Shown here in pieces: positions 11,369 through 23,850 of a stretch of 64,000 nucleotides of DNA (positions are counted from its first letter, which is position 1; each line of letters starts with the position of its first letter). A program made the position numbers and the translations under genes. The DNA comes from Marasmius tenuissimus (lineage: Eukaryota; Basidiomycota; Agaricomycetes; Agaricales; Marasmiaceae). The notes under the pieces are model-generated. The model worked only from the letters and a program-made list of their open reading frames with translations. It was not told where the DNA came from and did no database searches. Location: assembly GCA_029532415.1 (NCBI GenBank), contig JAQOTA010000069.1, forward strand, positions 682,001 to 746,000, given 5' to 3'.

Positions 11369-13308
11369 CTAGCTCAACGTCATCTCGCGCAACTGAGGCC
11401 ATGCTGTACCAACGGTCCCTTTCAGTTCAGCAAACGACGGTGGCGCACCCTCTAGACTCGACAACAACCCCTTCCAGATAAAGTCCCTAGGGTTGCCAGC
11501 AGATTCCGTGTACTTTGACAAGAACAACTCATCTGTAGGATCTATAACGAATTTGGTGTGAGCTTTCCAAAACCGGTCGAGGCAATACGGAAGAGAAGAC
11601 TTACTGGCAAGGATCCCTCCATCCTTCATCCACACTCCAAATGCAGCTGCTGCTTCTGGCAAAGTGAACCCTCGAGGAAGATTGATCGCTCTCAGCCCAT
11701 TGGCGTACTCCTCATAAACCTTGTTTCGCTTTTCCAATGGCCCACCTGCACCTGACCATATTCCCTGTCCGTTCGAGCGGGAGCTAGCGCAAAGATCCCA
11801 CATGTCGGGGCCGAGCTTCAGAGCATCTCTCAGCTCCACAGATGTCCGGTGTTCTGGGTCAGTGGCTGTAATGGCTCCCAGTACAGCGCCTTTTGCGAAG
11901 GTCCTCTTCCCCGAGGCGTACTCTAAAAGTAGACGGGGCATAGAAAGGTGATATGGACGGATACGACTGAAATGAGGATCCCGATAAGCCGAGTGGGCGG
12001 TGTAGAGACACTGGAAATCATCTATGGCGAGAAGGGTAGGGTACCTATCACATGAATGAAACATTAACGGAAGAAGATTTTTTTTTAGAACGCGCGGGGA
12101 TCAAAGTGGGTCTTTTGCGTACCTTCTTTGCTTTCCCAGCTCTAGGAGGAGTCTATCGAGGATGACTGGGGCGAGAACACCCTGAGCAGCGGTACCAAGA
12201 CCTTCCTTAATACCGATATCAGCCAAGGCAGCCAATGTTATGCCGGAGGGTATTTCTCTTTTCTCTAGTTGTAAAGAGCCCGTCATCCGTATGTCCGAGA
12301 GTATCTTCTCGTTCACAGCCAAGAGGCGGCGAAGGGTTTCATGAGCAAAGCGTGGCTGAAGGTATGTTTGCGTTCTGATATCGTAGGTGTGGGGGGTCGT
12401 CGAATTGATCGTTTGTTTGGCTGCATCGGAGATATAGGTGTCAGCAGTAGATTCTTCGGGGGAGAAAAAGAGAACGACATAGTACGGACCTCTAGGAATA
12501 TAGATCACGACCCATTCCTTTGCCAATGCGTATCTGACGCCTTGCAGTAAGAGTGAACTTTTCCCGCAACCCGGTCTTCCAGTCAAGACGAGTCGGTAGC
12601 GTTCGCTCGACTTTTCAGCTGCTTCGTCTAACAGTCGTGCAGTTGCAACTGTAGCATCACGGATGATGGAAGTACGTTCCGAAAGTAAGCGGTGCTGGAA
12701 TTCGGTTAGTTCGGACGCAAGGGTGTAGCAGGAGCCCTTTGCACACCTCGAGCAACAGATTCTTCGGAGTTCCAAAGTGTTTTATGGGGTCGTTTTCGAG
12801 GGGGGCGTATTGGACTGCAGTTCCTATATTCGCCTCGGTAATGCGTTCCTAAAAACAGAGAATGTCAGCCCACCAACACCACTAGAGGAACAGGGCGTCT
12901 CACAGGGGAGAATTTGGGAAGATTGAGGGGCTCGGACTTTCCAGTCTGGAAGATGTTCTGAGGTAACGAAGCTGGATTTATTGACCGGAACGTCTGCAGA
13001 GTACAACCGAGCAGAAACAGTCAGGCATAAGAGAAAGAGCCAGGACGTCGGTACTCCTCACCCCAGGCCTATTTTTCCTGCTGAAACCCTTCTTGAATTT
13101 TGTCGTCGCATTTCCCTTGTTCTTGAAGGCATTGCTTTCTAGGTACACGAACAACGTCAGCGGGTGTGAGCGTCGGAAAAGGGAGAAAACGCGTACTGCC
13201 TGGAGCAGCTGCTTGTGCATATTGACGTTCAGATTGCCATTGTAGCGAGGAAAGCGAGAGAACGGTGTTGCGAACGGGATAGGATCGCGTGGAAGCGCGA
13301 ACCAGCAT
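11369..13308 (-). CDS. RSM23: Mitochondrial small ribosomal subunit protein mS29 (DAP3/Rsm23 family)
   Basis: The start at 13308 gives a mitochondrial presequence (MLVRASTRSYPVRNTVLSL). At least six short introns are needed. The second exon supplies KSNAFKNKGN and a Lys-rich linker; the next gives the DAP3 hallmark NIFQTGKSEPLNLPKFSP. The GTPase core has P-loop GRPGCGKSS, and YPTLLAIDDFQCL holds the Walker B acidic pair. The C-terminal exon after GTAAGT ends PQLREMTLS. It is a GTP-binding component of the mitoribosome head. Splice joins were checked by frame at each boundary and all are standard. It is one of two mitoribosomal genes within 4 kb. Confidence 0.88.
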
Positions 13309-13978
13309 TAGTGGGAGGTCTAAGTTTCGGGAAAAGCAGAGAAGAATATCACGGTCACATTGTGACAGTAGTTGCATCCCGGGCCGCCCGAGGCCACGGC
13401 ACCCATCTGGACCCACATTTCAGACTCTCACTCACAAATTGAAGTTTTTCACGACTAATTCAGATTCACAGGCGAGCCAGTCGATTAGTTAGAGCAGAGG
13501 AACAAACCAAATGAAATTGGGACCGGTGAACGTAAATGAGGGTAGAGTTACAACAAAAAACAACAATGATATACAGCGAATTCGAATAGTCCGTGAGTGT
13601 TCTTTCTAGCTTCGAAAGGTTGTCCCTTTTTCTGACGCTATCTAATCACTATAACCGTCCGTGAGCGGTAGAGTAGATAGTATTTGACCCGTGGGTTATA
13701 GTCCGACAGTGTTAGTGTAGTGTACATGGTGATGTACAGCTTCGGGTCAAATGCCATAACGCCAGAGACCGTAACTTGTCAACCTGAAGTCCGGTGTTGA
13801 AGGTGCTGTTCAAGCGCTGTGAAGAATATTCTTGTCAGGGAACGGTTGTAAATCTAGAATGTAGGCGAAAACTCACATTGCAGTGACCTCGATGCGTTTG
13901 ATCATGGTAGATATACCACACCAAATGATTGGAATAGGATTGGGGATTGCGATTCGTGGGGCGAGTGGTCTATCGTAG
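13309..13978. other. Intergenic, mS29 promoter and bZIP 3' region
   Basis: 670 bp with no recognisable gene. It should hold the mS29 promoter near 13,310-13,500 and the bZIP 3' UTR at the right end. Confidence 0.55.
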
Positions 13979-14710
13979 TCAATCTGACCAGTCGGGACAG
14001 TTCAAAGGCAATCCTTGATTCTGGATGAGCCTGCGAAGCATCTCCGCTCTCGTCTTCCACTTCTCTGTCTCCGCAGTCAGTTCGTCCACCATTTGCTCGA
14101 GTTCTTGTCGGTACAACTCCTTGCGCTTTCTGCTCCGACGAGCTGCGAGGGTATTGCGATGACGCTGGTACTCGATCCGCTGTTGGTCTGAGGCGTTGGG
14201 AGGAAGTTCCTCTAAGGTGTCCTCGTCCTCGTCCGAGACTTGAGGATTGGGGCGAAGACGACGTTGGATCACAGTGTAGGGGTGAGGGTGAACAGGGGCG
14301 GCGGCTCTCGAAGAAGAGGAACCCTGGCGACGAGGGCGCTGTGCGATGAATTCCGCTCCAGCCCCGGGGTATTGGCCATGGCCATGATGATGATCTGGAG
14401 AGAGCCTCATGGGCGGTGACGGCGCCTGAGATCCTTCTGGGGCAAGAAGGAGCGAGTGGGTAGCGCCCTGGATATGTTGGGAGGACATCCGGTAAGTAGT
14501 AGTAGTAGTAGCGCCAAATGATCGTGCGGGGTGCGATGTGTGTATAACGTCCGAGGAGGGTACCTGGGCGTTATATGGCGGTTGTGGATAGACCAGCGCG
14601 GAATTGCTGTATGAATGCTCAGTGCATGTGTTATTGTATGGGTAGGCGGTGCTGGAGCAAGTACAATTGTCTGTGAAGTTGCTGCAGTATTGACTGTGGA
14701 AGTGGCTCAT
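13979..14710 (-). CDS. bZIP transcription factor, GCN4/CPC1-like
   Basis: Single exon of 243 codons. Residues about 180-235 form a bZIP domain: basic region RHRNTLAARRSRKRKELY with the N-x7-R spacing, then a leucine-zipper heptad run (LEQMVDELTAETEKW..RAEMLRRL). The NTLAARRSRKRK basic region is the GCN4/CPC1 type. In ascomycetes these factors drive amino-acid starvation responses and bind TGACTCA. The N terminus is Cys/Tyr/Ser-rich and the centre is disordered, with acidic EDEDTLEELPP just before the basic region. The 5' leader may carry overlapping upstream reading frames (see the next entry), as expected for translational control of this family. Function beyond a bZIP regulator is inferred. 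Confidence 0.85.
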   Translation of the reverse strand: MSHFHSQYCSNFTDNCTCSSTAYPYNNTCTEHSYSNSALVYPQPPYNAQVPSSDVIHTSHPARSFGATTTTTYRMSSQHIQGATHSLLLAPEGSQAPSPPMRLSPDHHHGHGQYPGAGAEFIAQRPRRQGSSSSRAAAPVHPHPYTVIQRRLRPNPQVSDEDEDTLEELPPNASDQQRIEYQRHRNTLAARRSRKRKELYRQELEQMVDELTAETEKWKTRAEMLRRLIQNQGLPLNCPDWSD

Positions 14711-15551
14711 GATGACTCGAGTGGAAGCTTCGATGGAACCAGAGGAAGAGTTGGCTGTTCATGGTTGTGGGTATACTCTTTATACGAAGACCGTGTCTGT
14801 GCAGATCCGGCTTCATGTAGACTGGTAACCGACACAGGTAACCTGAAGAAAGCACTGGCCTTTGGGGAAGATTGTCTAACTCTCTCGGAAGACAGGGGCC
14901 GGATATAGCAAGGCGATGAAATTCCCACGCACAGCAACACGACTTAAATAGAGTTTTCTCATCGAGCACTGCATGGGCTCGCCTCTCATCTTTCACCGAC
15001 TGCCACCAGATTGTCAACGACTGCAAACGTTCCATGCGTATCAGGGACGCAATTTGCGCAGCAGGGAACGAATAGCCCCCATCGAGACATATATAAGGGC
15101 GGAGCGTGGGTCCATCGGTGCTTTGACGCGTTCAACTCCACAAAACGTTGTGCTTCGCGTGCCTGCTGTCGCGGGGAAAATGTACAACCATTAAACCATG
15201 TCCATGTTGCAGCGAACAAGAATTACAGCGAAGATAGAAGTATGTGCAGGGTGGTGTATAAGTTACTCAATGCAAACATTGAAAAGAAATGCAACGACTA
15301 TCCAAATGCAAAGATTTTTGAATAAGTAGAATGATATGTTGAAAGCAAACCAATGTCATCCGATGAAAATCCGAGAGTGAGAGATGAATGCGCAGCGGCA
15401 GGAAGCATAAGAGACGGAACTAAAAGAACGGAGACCAGTTGGAACCTGAATACGAGCAGGCAAATCATTTTTGATATCCGTAGAAGTAGAGAAAAAAGAT
15501 CGAAAGCAAAATGAAACGTAGGTAAGTCGAAAAGAAGCGCAGTGTCCCCTA
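14711..15551. promoter_or_regulatory. bZIP promoter/leader, and 3' region of the coiled-coil gene's neighbour
   Basis: On the minus strand two TATA-like sites are visible, TTATATAT near 15,088-15,095 and TATAAAG near 14,775. Downstream of the first lies an upstream ATG at 15,035 opening a 134-codon frame that runs over the bZIP start and ends at 14,631. The second site would leave a short leader with another ATG (about 14,752) in that same overlapping frame. Unless spliced out, these would repress bZIP translation. No other gene is seen here. Confidence 0.4.
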
Positions 15552-18500
15552 TCACCAATCACCATCATCCTCACTTCCTCCGCTAAGAGGTGTCCCCGCC
15601 CCGAGGTTCAGGCTGTCCATATCCCCTAAGTGGACCTCGTGTTCAGGCCGTAAGCGCAAGCTCCCCGGACTCCCAGTAGTCATCGAAAAGTTCGATATCG
15701 ATAAGATGCTCGTGTCACGAGTGTGGTCACCCTTCATGGACCACGGTATAGATTTGACATGTGAGGCAGAAGTGTCCGATTCCGATTGGGATAAGTATCC
15801 ACCGGCATCAACGTTCCCAGCCAAATTTTCTTCATTAAGCATGGTCATGTTGGCAGGGAGTGCAGGGAAAATAGAAGAGGAGGCGGTACTAAATCGTCGA
15901 CTCCGTCGGTGAGAGGCAGCAGGCGTTGATGTGGAAGCCAAAACTTTCTTGTTAGAGTTGATATCGTCCTTGATGAAGGCACCGGTTACCTCCGGATCGA
16001 AAGAATCTTTCGTTGCCGTCGGAGGTGAAGGTGGGCTAGGTGGAGAAGCAGCTCTTATCCCCTGTCTAAGCGGGCTCGCAATGACTGCTCCGGTATGCCT
16101 TCCTAAGCTCCCCTTGTTCGAAAGGAAAGCTCGTGTCCTGCGCTGCGTATCCATCTCCTTCTCTCCTGAGTCACTCTCCCGCATAACGGAATCCGCCACA
16201 AATCGCCTCAATCTGTCGTTCTCCTCCTCGATTCTACCCAGTTGTCTCCTCAGATCGTCGACTACGTCTTCTAGCCTCTCTGCCTCCTGCAATCGCTCCC
16301 GCAGCTCCCCATTCTCCTCCCTCAGTATTCGAGTAGTTCGCTGTGAGTCAGCCAAGGCGCTTAGGAGTGCTTCGGTCTCGATAGTATGCTTCTCCTTCAG
16401 TGCTGTTATCGCACTCTCCTCCCTCCCGTTCGAAAGTCCGGAGACAGACGTAGGAGCAGTTGATGCTGACCTTGGGGGCCATTCCCTTTCCCCTCGGGAG
16501 GAGGAAACCGTATAGGTCGGACTCTCCATTCCAACAACAGAGGCACCGGAGAAATAGCTCCCACTACCACGTCTCTGCCCATACCCAGCCTCCGCGCGAG
16601 ATTGCGTCCTCGATGTCGTGCTCCGGACCGAGCCAAACCTACGTACTTGTTCCACCCCAGGGGAAGGAAACGGAGGTGGCTCGTCCCGATCACGTTCGCG
16701 GTCACGATCAGCGTCTAACAACCCCGCCGCTCGGAACGCTTTTGCTGTGCGAGGTCCCAACCATTCCATCATAGGACGACCTTTACTACCACCACCTGAA
16801 GACTGGCTGTCATCAGGATGTCTTGCACTGAGGCTGCTCGACGGTCTGACGTCAAACACACGAGAGGACCCTGGCGTCGCAGTTCCGTTGAGACCGGTGC
16901 CTAGTCGTGATCCTGCATATCGTCCGACTGACATGGAGAGATTGTGTTCCTCCATACTCATACTTCGCTTCCTCTGCCTCCGCGTCTCAAACGTTGATGG
17001 TCGACTAGTGCTGGATTTGCTCGTAATGATGCGGGGGGAGGGCTCCAAATCTAGCGAGCCTCGACCTCGAATCTCCCCATATTCACTCACAGTGACGCTA
17101 GGTCGTGAGTAATCCGTGCCATGACGAACATGAGTAAGGGTGCGTCGGGGCGATGTCGTGGGTGAGTCGAGTGAGCGCCTTCCGGGGGTATCTGCATCGC
17201 GAGAGCGGGGAGATAAGGGTGATGACGAGGAGGGTAAGCCAATCCCTAGATTCCGCTGTTGATATTTCCGAATAGGGGAGCTCGAGCGGCTCTCTGGACT
17301 AGGATTTAGGGCTAACGATGCGGTTGAGGTAAATGGTGAATGATGGGATGTTGTGCTATGTCCTCTCCTGCGAGAGACGCTCGACAACGACGTGGTCGAT
17401 AGGGATGCGGGATATGATGGTTTCGCTGAGGTAGGCATGGCAGTGGAGGAGGTAGCGGGCGACGAAGGAGAACGAGGTGGATATGAATACTGATTACCGG
17501 TCGAAGAAGACGCTGAGGAAGAAGGGGAGAGAGCTTCAGGTGGATTGGGTATACCTCTGAATTTATGCTCTTGGAGTTCACTGTGATTTGAAGCTCGGTT
17601 TCGACCATGCCTAACGCCGTCTTGTAGGAACGGTGATTCAAAGGTATCCGCGGCCATGATGGAAGAAGAAGGTTTCGGGGACTTGAGTCTCGGAAGCGAT
17701 GATTGTTGTTGAGGCCGGTGTGAGTGGTGGTCTTTCACGATGGTTGAATCAAGGTGATATGGAGACAATAAAGGGGAAGGTGGCGGTCGCAAAGGCTTTG
17801 GTATAACGATTGTCTCGTTTTCGTTATCACTGTTGCCTGGGCCTGGTGGTATTTTGTGCGGACTCAGCAAAGCTGCCAAGGTGGGGTCAACGGTGTCCAG
17901 GTCGAAGACAAGGGTGTGACTGGCTGCCGGAAATTCTGGCTCATCATCCAAAATAAGTGAATCGTCTGGATCAACATCGACTACCCTCGCATTAGCATCT
18001 TTTAGCCAATCGTTGGCCACTTGAGACGTAATCTGGGATGTGGATAGTTCTAGTTCAAGATGCGAGCTGTCATTCGGGTCGTTATCACGGTCAATGGAGG
18101 GCGGAGAGAATGGAGACGGTGATGGCGACTGAGAAGGAAATCGAGAAGAGGGAGGTGAAGAGGAAGCGGAGTTACTGGTGGATGGCAAGTGCTTTGATAT
18201 TCCCGACGTATCGGCTTCTATTATGGTGGAAAGGTCCATTGCAGCAGGTGAAGGAGGGGATGTATTCGACGGCGGTGGGGGTGGAGGTAAAGGTTTCGAA
18301 TCAGAGAAGTAATTCTGCAATGAAGATTGTGAACCTGGAATACAAATGAATAAGTCGACTAACAGGGGAGTTCAAAGGACGCACCTGAGTGAAGTACGCT
18401 CGACGTGAGCATGCTATTCGATCCCTCTTCAGCAGAATGGTCCAGCGTTGTTAATGATACGCTCTTCCTCATAGGGGTGGGTGATACTTGTATACTCGCT

Positions 18501-18883
18501 GAGCTGGGCTGCTCAATCGCAATGACCGGCAATGGGCTCGACAATGATAATTTCCGTTCTCTATCCCTTTCTTTCTCCTTTCCCTTTTCTCTTGAAAGAT
18601 TCATTGACCTCCTGACCGAGCCAAAGTTTGAGAACGGACTCTTCATTCCCGGTTGCTGGCCAGGATTCGGCGAGACCGAGGAGGATATCGGGGTTGCTGG
18701 CTTGTTCGGGGCAAAAGGTAAAAGGGAACGAAGCCCTTTGAAGGTTTGCTTGCCTCCATTTGATATATTCGATGTTGAAGCTGGACTAGCCAAACTCTTT
18801 GAAGGTGTGATAAAAGTCCGCGAAGATGTGGATGCTCGCCGCGTCGCGCTCTGAGGCGTTTGAGGGATTTGTGGGTTGGCCAT
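15552..18883 (-). CDS. Large disordered Ser/Pro-rich protein with C-terminal coiled coil
   Basis: Two exons: 18883-18385 and 18334-15552, joined by a 50-bp intron with donor CAG|GTGCGT and acceptor CCAG (phase 1). The product is about 1,090 residues, starting MANPQIPQTPQSATRRAS. Most of it is low-complexity Ser/Pro/Arg with poly-Pro (residues about 175-185). A coiled coil follows at about residues 800-870 (ETEALLSALADSQRTTRILR, then Leu/Glu-rich heptads). The end is acidic (SGGSEDDGDW). It is conserved-looking as one open frame of 2.8 kb, so it is clearly a gene, but no catalytic domain is recognised. A scaffold or cytoskeleton-linked role is possible. A relic of its 5' end lies near 23,900. 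Confidence 0.8.
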
Positions 18884-19594
18884 GACGCGGTGGTGAGTTC
18901 GATAGAGTTAACGAAGCATGATATGAGCCTGAAGCTAGTGAAAGCCCAGGTAAAGTAGCAAGTTAGTAGCAAGAGCAGAGATTTGGACCTATGTTGTCAC
19001 GGTTCAATCAAAGTTGTCAGGGAACCACAAGCGCCTGCAAGCGCTCACGATGTTTGGTTCGTGTTTGTCACCCGACTCTTTCTCTGGTGCCGCCATCACT
19101 GACTGCAATGGAGCCTCAAAGTCGGCTAAACATTCGTCGATGCGCCCCAGAATCTCTTTGTTCTTGCACGAATTTAGGGTCTTCTTGGCTTCAACAACCT
19201 CCTGTTTCGAAGAACCAAACTCCTTCTAATGTATAGCACGCGCCGGTGTCCTCGATTTCGTCAGATTTGCTGAGCCTTCTTTCTCCGGACATCAATGGCG
19301 GCGCCGAAAAGCAAGGTCACAAGTGCTACAAATAGTAGAACGACCATGAACACCCCATTCGTAAGCTGCTCTCCCACTCATTCATCGCCTGTCTAGATCC
19401 TCCAATTTCCCCGCTTCTCCAGGGAACCAATGTCATTGGTGTTTACGCTCAACACGAGTCAGACCCCGAGCGCGTTATCTCAGGGTTGGTTCCCGCTATC
19501 GGTGCTGTCGGACAAGATTGGTTTCACCCCCCTATTTAAGTCGAACTCGAGAGGCTGGAACCCTACTGCCGAACTTTCATCCCTTCGAACACTC
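18884..19594. other. Divergent spacer between coiled-coil gene and EH1; part of a duplicated block
   Basis: 711 bp holding the promoters of two divergent genes. From about 18,780 rightward its sequence recurs, diverged, at about 23,851-24,118 plus 25,064-25,657, upstream of EH3. Shorter parts recur upstream of EH4 from about 27,400. A conserved tract around CAATGTCATT (about 19,426) recurs at about 25,484 and 27,761. Confidence 0.6.
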
Positions 19595-21194
19595 ATGAGC
19601 ACTCCATTTAAAATAAACATCCCAGACGAGGACCTTACCCTTCTCAAGGACAAACTCAAGCTGACTCGTTTTCCTGACGAGCTAGAGGACGCCGGGCGAG
19701 ACTATGGCGCGCCGTTATCAGATATTCGCCGTTTGACCTCGCGATGGATCGATGGATATGACTGGCGAAAGCACGAGAAGACGTTGAACGACGAGCTGCC
19801 TCAATTCACTCGCGACATTCAAATCGATGGTCACGGAACCTTCAATATACACTTTGTTCACAAGCAAAGTGAGGCAAAGAACGCAATACCGCTGCTGTTC
19901 ATCCATGGATGTGCGTATCTTTGATCTGCTTCCTTTGTTGGCATGCACTTAAGCTTGGCTATGTCAGGGCCCGGAAGCTTCATCGAGGTTCGAAAAATCT
20001 TGCCGCTGCTGGTTGCGGTGAAGGAGGGTGGGCCGTCCTTCCATGTGGTGGCTTACAGTCTCCCTGGGTTCGGATTCTCGGAGGGTGCGAAGAAGAGAGG
20101 CTTTGATCTGAACAAACATGCTGAAGTGAGTCGGCAGGCGACGATACCCTCTCTCCCGGAAAGTTGGCTGACTATCATCCCCATAGGCTGGGCATAAGCT
20201 GATGCTAGCTCTCGGATATAACGAATATGGCCAGTAATAAGTTGTGTGTGACTTTACGTATTTGTTCAACCTTTTTACAGTTGTGCAGGGTGGCGATTAT
20301 GGAAGCGCGGTAGGTCCTAGATTCCCAATGTTGGTGGAACGTAGCGGCTCATCTAGTGTTTCACTAGATCTGCTCAATTCTCAACGTGCATTATGGAGGC
20401 CCTCACGTGAAAGCCCTGCACACGAACATGCCCTTGTACGAATACCTTTTTTGATTCCACACAAACCACACATCCAACTCAACGTTTTCAACGCAGGATC
20501 TCGGGCCCTCCACCTGATGATGATCCAAACACGTACACCCCCGAAGATGTCAAGGCGCTCGAACGTGCAAAGGAGTGGCAAGAGAAGGGATTGGGGTACT
20601 TCCACCAACAGACGACTCAGCCACAGACGATTGGATACAATCTGTCCGACTCTCCGGTCGGTTTGTTAGCCTGGATCTACGAGAAGTTGGTTAACTGGAC
20701 AGACGAATACCCTTGGGATGACGATGAAGGTGCGTCCCAACCATCGTGCGCGAGGTTAGGTTTCTGACTTGAGGAGAAAATCCCTTGCATCATAGTTTTG
20801 ACCTGGATATCGATCTACTGGTTCTCCCGTGCTGGGCCAACAGCATCTGCGAGAATATACTATGAAGCGTTCGGCGGTCGTGGAGTATTTGCGTTCCCGC
20901 CGCTTCCACCGTCCAAGATTCCGTTGGGATACTCGGTCTTCGTGAAGGAGACTTCTACAGTCCCGAAGTCGTTAGTGTTCAAGACAATGATCTGCTCGCC
21001 AACGTAACACTGATCAAATCCTCGAACGCAGTTGGCTGGACGCCCAAAACCCAGTCTTACACGAACGACACGAACGCGGGGCCCATTTTGCGGCATATGA
21101 GAAACCGGTAGAATTGGTTGACGATATAAGGAAGATGTTCGCAAAAGGGTCTCCCGCGTATGGCGTCGTGCCAGGCAAGAATGGATATGCTTAA
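19595..21194 (+). CDS. Microsomal-type epoxide hydrolase paralog 1 (EH1)
   Basis: Eight exons. The first (19595-19914 or so) encodes the EHN N-terminal domain ([20 protein letters not shown]) and ends in the oxyanion loop, which splicing completes as HGWPGSF. Later exons give [11 protein letters not shown], the nucleophile elbow QGGDYGS (catalytic Asp), a cap region [14 protein letters not shown], and the final exon with catalytic His in [13 protein letters not shown]. The family converts epoxides to vicinal diols through an Asp-ester intermediate, usually at the ER or in the cytosol. Oddities: the fourth exon ends TATG|GCCAGT, a GC-AG intron where the paralogs have GT, and RGGHF is RGAHF. 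The upstream in-frame ATG at 19430 is less likely because the paralogs all start at the MxTPF position. Confidence 0.9.
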
Positions 21195-21791
21195 GTGGCG
21201 GGGAAATACGAGTGCTCGTGGCGTTCGGTTCGCTTTATGGTTAACTCTTTGCCAGTAATGTTTAACGATGTCGGAATCTACTTGGATTGTTTTGGATAAA
21301 CACAGAGAATCTCTGTCCCTCGACTGGATAAGTATCCCTCTTTTCAAACCTCGACACCTCGTCCCGATTTCCAATGAACTTAGTTGCCCTCATCGCTTTA
21401 GCTCACACCCGGAAGAGTTGGGTTCGACTGTCTCTGAGTAGCATTCGAGCGATGGAAAAATGGTCATTCCATTTGTTAGCTGTTCCTTCGCTTGATCGAC
21501 GTTCTATGTTCTCTCATGGAGCCTCGTTTACAGGTCTGCTTGAACATTCACTGAACCGAGCGTAGGACAGATCCTGAGCGCGCCGTTTTGTGGTGAGCAA
21601 AACATATTTACAACGAATTTCGGAGCGCCCCGACCCACTTCAAGTGACGAGTTTTCCCGCCAACGACGAATTTCCGGACAAGTCCGGGACTAGTGGAAAT
21701 GTTGGTTAGTTCTGGTCATCGGTTCCGAATCTTTTTCAGCCCCTGTCGGTATATATAAGATCCTCCACCCTGCTGCCCACCAGAGTCACTC
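21195..21791. other. Spacer EH1-EH2
   Basis: 597 bp without a recognised gene. A TATATAA near 21,751 lies about 40 bp before the EH2 start codon and is a plausible TATA box. Confidence 0.45.
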
Positions 21792-23419
21792 ATGACTACT
21801 CCGTTCACGATCGACATTCCAGACCAAGACATCCTCCTTCTCAAGGACAAACTCAAGCTGACCCGACTTCCCGACGAGTTGGATGATGCTGGACGAGATT
21901 ACGGTGCACCGCTATCAGATATTCGACGCTTGGTCTCACGATGGACTGATGGATATGATTGGCGGAAGCACGAGAAGGCGTTAAACGACGAGCTGCCTCA
22001 ATTTACTCGCGACATTCAAATCGACGGTCAGGGAACACTCAACATACACTTTGTTCACAAACAGAGCGAGGTCAAAAACGCAATACCATTGTTATTCGTT
22101 CATGGATGTGCGTATTCAGTTCCTGTGACCGTTAGCAAGTACTCACCTTTGATCGTGATAGGGCCTGGAAGCTTTATCGAGGTTCGCAAAATCTTGCCGT
22201 TGTTAACCGCGATGAAGGAAGGTGCACCTTCCTTTCATGTTGTGGCTTACAGTCTCCCTGGGTTCGGGTTCTCAGAGGGAACGAAGAAGAAGGGTTTCAA
22301 TCTGGATAAATATGCTGAAGTCAGTCGGCAGGTGGCGAGGCTTTCTCTTCAGACAACTGACTTACCGACCTACAGGTTGGGCATAAACTGATGCTGGCTC
22401 TCGGATATGACGACTATGGTCTGTACCAGCTCGTTCATTACTTCAACGATTATTCATTCTTTCAACAGTCGTTCAGGGCGGTGATTTTGGAAGCGAGGTA
22501 GATCCCAGGTCTCCAAGGGTGTTCGTGAACGTCGTGTCGCTTAGCCGGTATCAACTAGATTTGTTCCCTTCTTAATCTGCATTACGGAGGACGCCATGTG
22601 AAGGCCTTACACACTAACACGCCCATGTACGGATATCCCTTTTGGCTTCACCCGCGCCACTCTGTCACGTCGTCAATCTGATCACCATCCCCGATATAGG
22701 ATTCACACTCCTCCACCTGGCATCGATCCAAGTACATACACCCCCGATGAATTAAAGGCACTCGAGCGGGGAAAGGAGTGGCTTTCCAAAGGAATGGGGT
22801 ACTTTTATCAACAGGCGACCCAGCCACAGACTATCGGGTATAGTCTTTCCGACTCCCCGGTTGGTTTGCTAGCCTGGATTTACGAGAAATTGGTCAACTT
22901 GGCCGATGAATATCCTTGGGACGACGATGAAGGTGCGTCTGTACCATAATGCAAAGTCGCCTTCCGGTACTAGGTTTCTGATCGTACGAGCCTGAATTGT
23001 CTCACACCGCAGTTCTTACTTGGATTTCAATCTATTGGTTCTCTCGCGCTGGACCAACAGCGTCATCTAGAATATATTATGAAGCGTTCGGTGGTCGTGG
23101 AGTATTGGATTCCTCAGGCCCGCTTCCCCCACCGTCCAAGGTTCCAGTGGGATACTCGGTCTTTCTGAAGGAGATATTTACGGCCCCGAAATCGTAAGTA
23201 TTCGCCGTGGTACTCTCTTCTCCCGCCAAAGGATTGATCGAATACTCGAAACGCAGTTGGTTGGACGCACAAAGCCCGGTCTTACATGAACGGCACGAAC
23301 GCGGGGGTCATTTCGCAGCTCATGAGAAACCCGTTGAACTAGTCAACGATTTGAGGAAGATGTTTGCAAAAGAATCCCCCGCTTATGGTGTTGTGCCGGG
23401 CAAGAGTGGATATGTTTGA
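21792..23419 (+). CDS. Microsomal-type epoxide hydrolase paralog 2 (EH2)
   Basis: Same 8-exon plan as EH1, with all boundaries at homologous positions and standard GT-AG introns. It starts MTTPFTIDIPDQDILLLKDK. HGWPGSF is formed across the first intron, [11 protein letters not shown] follows, and the nucleophile elbow is QGGDFGS (Phe where most family members have Trp). The catalytic His is in [13 protein letters not shown]. It is the most diverged of the four: LPDELDDAG in the N domain, HTNTP instead of HTNMP, and an extra few residues (LDSSGPLPPP) in the last third. No stop or frameshift was found. Substrate is unknown. Confidence 0.9.
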
Positions 23420-23850
23420 TCTCCCACACTCCGTTCCAGTCTGCATGATTTGTTGGGCCTGAGTCGATTGGCAACCATGTATTATTAGTACCCTTGCACG
23501 CGTAGTAAGCACGCTGATGGTGTAGTGTATGAGCGGCGGTATGGACTGATCCTTCTCTTCGATCCCGAACAATGAAGATGATGTACTATAAATCAGATCT
23601 TTTCTGACTTCTCTCCATTGGTACGATCGCTTCTTTAGAGATCTCACTTGTGCATAACAAGGGTGCAGTTGTCGCAGCACTACATGGCCTTCGCGAACTC
23701 TCTGCAACGTTCCGTCTCAGACGGTTCACTGAGCAAGGAGAAAACACTGAGACAGATCATTTCGCGTCCAGCATGTGCCTTAGTATAAAATACCGATACG
23801 GGAGGGAAAAGGAGAAGCATAGAGTTACCGTTCAAACGTTCAAGGTCAAC
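23420..23850. other. EH2 3' flank, homologous to EH4 3' flank
   Basis: Noncoding. Blocks such as CTGATGGTGTAGTGTATGA (about 23,513), a TTCTCTTCGA block (about 23,552) and CTCTGCAACGTTCCGTCT (about 23,699) recur in order, diverged, at about 29,630-29,875 downstream of EH4. This marks the end of a duplicated two-gene unit. Confidence 0.55.

Noticed and set aside
14707..14940. 77-codon upstream frame ending in ATGA overlap with the bZIP start
   Set aside because: Its only start is GTG, not ATG, so a stop-restart arrangement is not supported.
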